A model generated the notes under the pieces. It ran no database searches. It had not been told where the DNA came from and worked only from the letters and a program-made list of their open reading frames with translations. This document shows, one piece after another, positions 59,434-64,000 of a DNA stretch of 64,000 bases (the stretch's first letter is position 1; each line of letters opens with the position of its first letter). The translations under genes were made by a program, and so were the position numbers. The DNA comes from an uncultured Eggerthella sp. (GTDB taxonomy: Bacteria; Actinomycetota; Coriobacteriia; Coriobacteriales; Eggerthellaceae), in the NCBI GenBank assembly GCA_900553605.1, contig USDX01000004.1, forward strand, positions 1-64,000. The letters are read 5' to 3'.

Positions 59434-60162
59434 ATGACACCCTTAATTGACGCGAGCGCAATAAGGAAATCCTTTGTCTATGGCAAAGGGAAAAACCTTC
59501 GAAAGAATGAGGTTCTGCGTGGAATCGATTTTTCGATTAATGCAGGTGAGTTTGTTTCCATCGTCGGTCCAAGTGGCTCAGGGAAAACAACCCTCCTAAA
59601 TTGCCTTTCGGGCCTCGAAGAAACAGATTCGGGCTCTGTTGTTCTTGACGGTATCCCTCTTTCCTCGATGAGTGCCAAGAAAAGAGATGAGACCAGAAGA
59701 CGCTTAATCAGTTTTATCTTTCAGGATTTAAACCTCATTCCATCGCTGAATGCGGTAGATAACGTTTGGATTCCTGCGCGCCTGTCTGGAAAGAAGGTCA
59801 CGAAAAAAGATGCGCTTGCTTTGCTGGATAACCTTGGCATTGCTGATAAGGCGAAAAGCTATTCAGGTTCTTTATCGGGAGGAGAGAGGCAACGTATCGC
59901 GATAGCCCGATCTGTTGCGGTTGATGCTCCGATACTGTTTGCGGACGAGCCCACGGGGTCTCTTGATGTTGAGAATACGCGAGCGGTGATGGGTATGATG
60001 CGGCGAGAAACAGAAAAAAACAATCGTACCGTTGTGATGGTAACCCATGATTTGATGGCAGCTGCTTACTCCGATCGCGTTGTGGTCTTGAAGGATGGGA
60101 AGGTTGCTGCGGAGCTTAGTCATCCGGCCGCACATGAGATTGCCTTTTTGTTAGAGGAGTAG
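59434..60162 (+). CDS. ABC transporter ATP-binding protein (MacB/LolD type)
   Basis: A 242-residue ATPase. Walker A is VGPSGSGKTTLLN, Q-loop FIFQDLNLIP, signature LSGGERQRIAIARS, Walker B ILFADEPTGSLD, and H-loop MVTHD. The sequence groups with ATPases that partner FtsX-type permeases, and such a permease follows two bases after the stop. In lanthipeptide loci this type serves export or self-protection. The ATG follows AAAAGGAGC. Confidence 0.92.
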   Translation: MTPLIDASAIRKSFVYGKGKNLRKNEVLRGIDFSINAGEFVSIVGPSGSGKTTLLNCLSGLEETDSGSVVLDGIPLSSMSAKKRDETRRRLISFIFQDLNLIPSLNAVDNVWIPARLSGKKVTKKDALALLDNLGIADKAKSYSGSLSGGERQRIAIARSVAVDAPILFADEPTGSLDVENTRAVMGMMRRETEKNNRTVVMVTHDLMAAAYSDRVVVLKDGKVAAELSHPAAHEIAFLLEE

Positions 60163-60164
60163 TC

Positions 60165-61484
60165 ATGTGGCGTTTGTTTGTTTCCGACTTGCGAGATAGA
60201 TGGCTTGATTGGGCAGGAGTTCTTCTCGTTGCTTTCTTTTGCGGCCTTGCTGGCGGTTGGTCGGATTTGCTCATTTCTTCATCGTACGGATTGGAGTCAG
60301 ACGCTTCGAGGCGCTTGTTTAATGCAGGTACGGCAACGTTATTTTTGACATGGGTTGCATCGGTTCCTGTGTCTGCTTCTGTAGCACGACTTGTCGCAAA
60401 GAAAAAAGAGCCTATTTATGCTGTATGGCGTTTATTGGGCATGCGCAGAAGGTATGCGGGTCTTTGTTTTTTCACTCAGATGACAACGGTTTCATTCCTT
60501 GGGTTAACATTGGGCCTCCTTGCTTTTGGCTCTATGATCCCATGTTTTGACGGCATCGTTCCTTCTCTGGGAGCCCGTCTCGATTTCGTGCCTAGCATTA
60601 CAGTTATCTGTGTCGAGCTTCTTTCGTTCGTTTTTGGCGGATTGGGAAGTTTTGTTTCATCTTTGAACGTTTCTCCCGTTAAGGCGTTTGACGGTCAATC
60701 CCTGCCTAGGAAAAGGCTTAGCGTTTTTCGCGTTATTGTCGGTGTTGTTTCTGCTATTTGCCTTTTTTCTTTAATTGCAATTTCCGCTAGCTCCGATCCT
60801 CTGTCTCGGGTTAGCTGCCTTGTTTTTCTTCCGTTCATCGCTGCGTTATTCTGCTCTCTCTTTTTGAGGTTGCTGCTTCCATGGGCGGTAAAACTGTGGA
60901 CTAAGGTCGTTCCCTGGAAGGACTCGCCGGTCTGGCTGGTTGCTCGGAGCAAAATTCTTTTTTACTCCGATGAGGCAGTTGCAATCCAGATGCCGATAGC
61001 GATAGGGGTTTCATTGGCTACAGGGCTCATTCTTGTTGTTGAGGTTCTGGTTGTTTACCTGGAGGAACAGGGGATTAAAGCGAGTGGGGTTAACGTTGAG
61101 CAGATGCTGTCATTCCTTGGTGCACCTATTTTGGTTTGCATTGCCGGTGCTGTTGCGGTTGTCGCAATGTCGGCCAGCGACAGGGTCATTGAGGGAGAAA
61201 CGCTGGTTTCGTGCGGGTCGAGCAACCAGGCTGTCTTCGGAATGGCGGTATGCGAGTCATTTATCCATGCGTTCAATGCTCTTCTTATGGGTTTGGCGTG
61301 TGCGTTAGCATCGGGAGCTATTGCTTCCGCTGTCTGTTCTTCTCTCTTTCCACTGTCGGCTTGTCTTGCCCCCTCTTTAATTGTCTTCTTGCTTTCGTTC
61401 GTGGTTATTTTGCCTCCTATGTTGGTGGTGTTGCCGGGTGCAAGAATTGGAAGACTTCGCGTTGGTTGCAAACCTGTGGAATAG
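60165..61484 (+). CDS. FtsX-type ABC permease
   Basis: A 439-residue membrane protein with about eight to ten helices. An FtsX-like block holds AVWRLLGMRRRYAGLCFFTQ and the end of its last helix SSLNVSPVKAFDGQ. A second set of helices ends the protein. It pairs with the ATPase just upstream (two-base gap, ribosome-binding site inside the ATPase end). It may remove the peptide from the membrane (immunity) or export it. It is intact and shows the same AT-richer composition as its neighbours. Confidence 0.82.
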   Translation: MWRLFVSDLRDRWLDWAGVLLVAFFCGLAGGWSDLLISSSYGLESDASRRLFNAGTATLFLTWVASVPVSASVARLVAKKKEPIYAVWRLLGMRRRYAGLCFFTQMTTVSFLGLTLGLLAFGSMIPCFDGIVPSLGARLDFVPSITVICVELLSFVFGGLGSFVSSLNVSPVKAFDGQSLPRKRLSVFRVIVGVVSAICLFSLIAISASSDPLSRVSCLVFLPFIAALFCSLFLRLLLPWAVKLWTKVVPWKDSPVWLVARSKILFYSDEAVAIQMPIAIGVSLATGLILVVEVLVVYLEEQGIKASGVNVEQMLSFLGAPILVCIAGAVAVVAMSASDRVIEGETLVSCGSSNQAVFGMAVCESFIHAFNALLMGLACALASGAIASAVCSSLFPLSACLAPSLIVFLLSFVVILPPMLVVLPGARIGRLRVGCKPVE

Positions 61485-61531
61485 GGGTTGGGTCTTGATG
61501 TCTTTTTCTCCGATAGAAGGAGTTCGATTCC

Positions 61532-63235
61532 ATGCGAGTGATAATGATTCTGCTGAAAAGGTATGCCCCTGTTCTGAGGTGGACATTTGGTGCTTGTTTG
61601 GTTCTCGGTTTGCTGGGGACAGGCAATCTTGCTGCTCCAACCACAATATGGAGGGGCCCTGATTCAGGCTGTGCAAAATGGGGCAAATGCCTTTACCCCT
61701 TTGGTGATTTTGCTGGTGCTTCTTGTTGCAAATGCGCTATTAACTATGGGTCAGCAAGCATTGGTTGCCGAAATAGCCGAGAGGTTAGCTAGACGGATAA
61801 GGGGCCATTTAGTCCATTCTTTTTTGCCTTGTCGGCCTTGGCGCAGGAGGCTCGGCCGTCGGGTTGGTATTCTCAGCGCATTGTGAGCGATGTTGAATTG
61901 ATAAAGAGACTTCCTGGCCAATTAGCTTCCCTCGCTCAATCCCTTTTCGTATTCATTGGGTCATTTGTTGCTCTTGTTTCTGTTTCTCCTGCAACGTTTG
62001 TCATCGGTTTGGGATTTGGGCTTTTGTCCTTGCGCTTTTCCATAGTTGTTTCGAGTCCGATGTCTGGCTACAGGAAAGAGGTTCAGGAGCTTCTTCTGCG
62101 AATTACGGTAAAGATTCAGGAGTTTGCTCTTTCAAATCGTCTTTTGAGATCGCATAATGCATGGGGCTTAGCGGAGAAATCTCTTGGAACCGAGATAGAT
62201 GGTGCCGTAAAAGCTGGTTTCAGGTTGTCTTTGCTTTCCGGCTTCCTCTCTCCGATCTCGTCTGTTTTGATGCAGCTTGCAAATATTGGAACAATCCTAT
62301 TTGCTTCCTGGCAGGTTGCCGCAGGAACTATGGCATTTTCCGATCTTGTTGTTTTCCTGATGTACCTTTCTTATTTCTCGTCTTCTGTAAGCCAGTTTGT
62401 CGGGTTCGTTTCGTATGCACGTGAGGCTGCGGTGGGCTACGAACGCATTGAAGATTTTGAAACGCTGGCTCATCCCGAAGGATCTCCTTCTTTGCCTTGT
62501 TGTTGCGGGGGTATTCCGCCTTGCCCCTCTTTCGTGTTTGATCGCGTTTCATTTCGCTATCCATCGTCTTCGGATGATTCGCTGATTGACGCTTCATTTT
62601 GCGTGCCTTCCGGGGAGATAACCGCGTTGGTCGGAGCTTCGGGTGGGGGAAAGACAACTTGCTTGGGTCTGATTGAGCGTTTCTTCTCGCCTACTAAGGG
62701 CGAGATTTTTCTCGATGACATTGAATTGTCGAGTATTCCGCTTGAGGAGTACAGGGATTCGAATGGGTTTATAGACCAATCCGCAAGCTTGATTAGCGGT
62801 ACTGTGGAGGAGGATCTAAGGCTTGGTAATCCTTCGGCATCTTGTTCCGATATGGAGAACGCCCTTGGTTCTGTGGGGTTGGGCGGCCTTCCTCTTGATA
62901 GGGAGGTTGGCGAGAGGGGTTTGTCGCTGTCTGGCGGACAAAGGCAGCGCATCGCATTGGCTAGGACCGTCGTCCGCAATCCTCAAATACTCATTCTCGA
63001 TGAGCCAACTTCCAGTCTTGATGGGATTTCTGAGCGTGAGATAGACCTTCTTCTGAGAGACCTTTTTGGGGGACGAACGATTGTCTATGCCGCTCATAGA
63101 CTGTCATCTATTCTGAATGCGGACTGGATCGTTGTCCTTAATGAGGGAAAGATAGAGGGACAAGGGAGGCATCAAGATTTATACAATAGCTGCCTATATT
63201 ATCGTAGCTTAATCGATTCTCAGTCAGAGGCATAA
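61532..63235 (+). pseudogene. ABC exporter (TMD-NBD) with two frameshifts
   Basis: The frame starts at 61532 (behind AGAAGGAG) with MRVIMILLKRYAPVLRWTFG. It must shift near 61615 at a GGGG run to give ILLLQPQYGGALIQAVQNG, and shift back near 61820 at a TTTTTT run to give ALSALAQEARPSGWYSQRIV. From there it is open to 63235. The ATPase half has Walker A GASGGGKTT, LSGGQRQRIALART and ILILDEPTSSLD. Restored, it would be a normal 570-residue half-transporter of the peptide exporter kind (RamA/B-like). Both breaks at homopolymers could be decay or sequence error. Confidence 0.8.
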
Positions 63236-63256
63236 TCGCGCCAGCCCGATAAACGA

Positions 63257-63284
63257 AATGCCGTCCAAAGGGACGGCATTGAAA
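63257..63284 (-). terminator. Terminator of rnpB
   Basis: AATGCCGTCC (63257-63266) pairs with GGACGGCATT (63271-63280), loop of four. On the minus strand TTCGTTT follows. Confidence 0.8.
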
Positions 63285-63290
63285 TACGAG

Positions 63291-63620
63291 TGAGCCTATA
63301 AGCCGGGTTCTGTAATCGGCAACCATTTATCTCGACTTTGCGTCGCCGCAAAGCTCAAGCACGCAACCCGAATGCACGGAAGGGCGGCCGTGTGGCATTC
63401 CTATTTACGCTTGCTCCAGATGGGGTTTACCAAGCTACGTTGTTGCCAACGCACTGGTGCGCTTTTACCGCACCGTTTCAGCTTTTCTCCTGCACGCAGG
63501 GGAGTCTTCTTTTCTGTGGCACTGTCCGTCGGGTCGCCCCGCCCAGCCGTTAGCTGGCATCTTGCCCTTGGGAGCCCGGACTTTCCTCATGCTTGCGCAC
63601 GCGATTGCCCGGCTCACTCG
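63291..63620 (-). ncRNA. rnpB: RNase P RNA
   Basis: On the minus strand the 5' part reads GAGTGAGCCGGGCAATCGC followed by GAGGAAAGTCCGGGCTCC, the hallmark P4/J sequence of bacterial RNase P RNA. The 3' end reads AGAACCCGGCTTATAGGCTCA, split here as AGAACCCGGCTTATAGG / CTCA, which pairs back to the P1/P4 region. The length of about 330 nt is normal for type A. It is the catalytic subunit that processes tRNA 5' ends. A perfect -10 box (63627-63632) and a terminator flank it. Confidence 0.93.
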
Positions 63621-63626
63621 AGGTTG

Positions 63627-63652
63627 TATTATACATTGTTCTACGAACAATG
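63627..63652 (-). promoter_or_regulatory. rnpB promoter with internal palindrome
   Basis: The -10 box TATAAT (minus strand, 63632-63627) is perfect and places the start near 63620. Directly upstream and touching it, ACATTGTTC and GAACAATGT (63632-63652) form a 9-bp perfect inverted repeat with a 3-nt spacer, an operator-like site in the promoter spacer. Confidence 0.6.
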
Positions 63653-63703
63653 TATTGAATTGACGCTGCAGCCAAGCCAGGCGCCTCATCTTGCTTCTCC
63701 AAA

Positions 63704-63792
63704 CAGGCTTGATGGGCGAAGCCCGCCTGGAATTCTGCTCGGACAAACTGAGCAGAATGCATCCGCCTGGATGCTTGGTTTGGGGACCAAGC
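63704..63792. repeat. Run of four consecutive hairpins
   Basis: CAGGC/GCCTG with inner GGGC/GCCC (63704-63729), ATTCTGCTC/GAGCAGAAT (63732-63758), GCATCC/GGATGC (63759-63774) and GCTTGGT/ACCAAGC (63773-63792) follow without gaps. I do not recognise a known RNA family. It could be an unannotated structured RNA on either strand. Confidence 0.5.
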
Positions 63793-63979
63793 ATGACACT
63801 GGCATGTTTGCCGACGGAAATTTAAGGCACCGGATTGGCCCTCGCTGACTGATATGGACCTGAGGGTTTCAGAAAAATCCTCTATGATGTTTCCTCGATC
63901 TCTGGCTTCTACTTTGCGTTTTTCTGGTTTCATGGTTGCGAACGATTCTCGTGCTCGTCCACTCTGAAAGGACTTTCAT
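63793..63979. other. Upstream region of the last gene
   Basis: No gene seen. A TATGAT -10-like box lies near 63875. The ribosome-binding site GAAAGGAC (63966-63973) is at the end. Confidence 0.35.
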
Positions 63980-64000
63980 ATGAAACGCTGCTTGCTTGTT
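63980..64000 (+). CDS. Start of an unidentified gene (partial)
   Basis: An ATG behind GAAAGGAC opens the frame MKRCLLV, cut by the window end. Nothing can be said of its function. Confidence 0.5.

Noticed and set aside
63632..63652. LexA box in the rnpB promoter
   Set aside because: The order is GTTC-N3-GAAC, the reverse of a LexA box.

Overview
This window looks like a chromosomal segment of a Gram-positive actinobacterium of the class Coriobacteriia, probably Eggerthellaceae. That placement is an inference from gene content: a complete mraZ-to-divIVA division/cell-wall cluster with sepF and a yggT-type gene, a PII protein, a HisKA_2/ANTAR two-component pair, and CaiB-type CoA-transferases beside an acyl-CoA dehydrogenase. 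No database was searched.

Layout. 1-113: 3' end of a 5S rRNA and GC-rich hairpins. 465-11400: a catabolic module (LysR regulator, short-chain dehydrogenase, zinc dehydrogenase, two class III CoA-transferases, acyl-CoA dehydrogenase, second LysR, FUSC-type membrane protein). 11760-17096: a second SDR, a CapA-like membrane protein, a solute-binding lipoprotein and methionine aminopeptidase. 17557-22896: an ethanolamine-type permease behind a leader with two ANTAR-like hairpins, followed by a HAD hydrolase, an ethanolamine-phosphate-lyase-like PLP enzyme, a small-molecule kinase and a PII-like protein. 23258-26061: two small membrane proteins, an ArsC/Spx-like protein, and an ANTAR response regulator with a soluble HisKA_2 kinase. 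26376-35450: nadK, murJ, pyrG, an unrecognised zinc-finger protein, two zinc-ribbon membrane proteins and xerD. 35451-36204: a long non-coding stretch with a 23-bp inverted repeat and 10-bp-phased G-rich boxes upstream of mraZ. 36205-56529: the dcw cluster, mraZ rsmH ftsL ftsI murE murF mraY murD ftsW murG murC murB ftsQ ftsZ pgeF (tiny membrane ORF) yggS-type sepF yggT-type divIVA.

57345-63235 is a visibly different, AT-richer island. It starts at a junction between two truncated genes: the C-terminal part of a heptad-repeat coiled-coil protein and a SPASM-domain tail of a radical SAM enzyme. It then carries a DUF2975-like membrane protein with an Xre regulator, and what reads as a decayed class III lanthipeptide locus. 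That locus has a 40-residue precursor with the LDLQ-type leader box of SapB-like peptides, a synthetase reduced to its N- and C-terminal scraps, an ABC ATPase/permease pair, and an ABC exporter broken by two frameshifts at homopolymers. The island ends against rnpB (RNase P RNA, minus strand). The last 360 bases hold a run of four hairpins and the first codons of a further gene.

How the parts may work together. The first module would activate, oxidise and reduce an acyl-CoA substrate under LysR control. The ethanolamine-type module would import ethanolamine, phosphorylate it and split it to acetaldehyde, phosphate and ammonia; the ANTAR/HisKA_2 pair 6-8 kb downstream is a candidate regulator acting on the leader RNA. 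The dcw cluster makes peptidoglycan precursors and the divisome.
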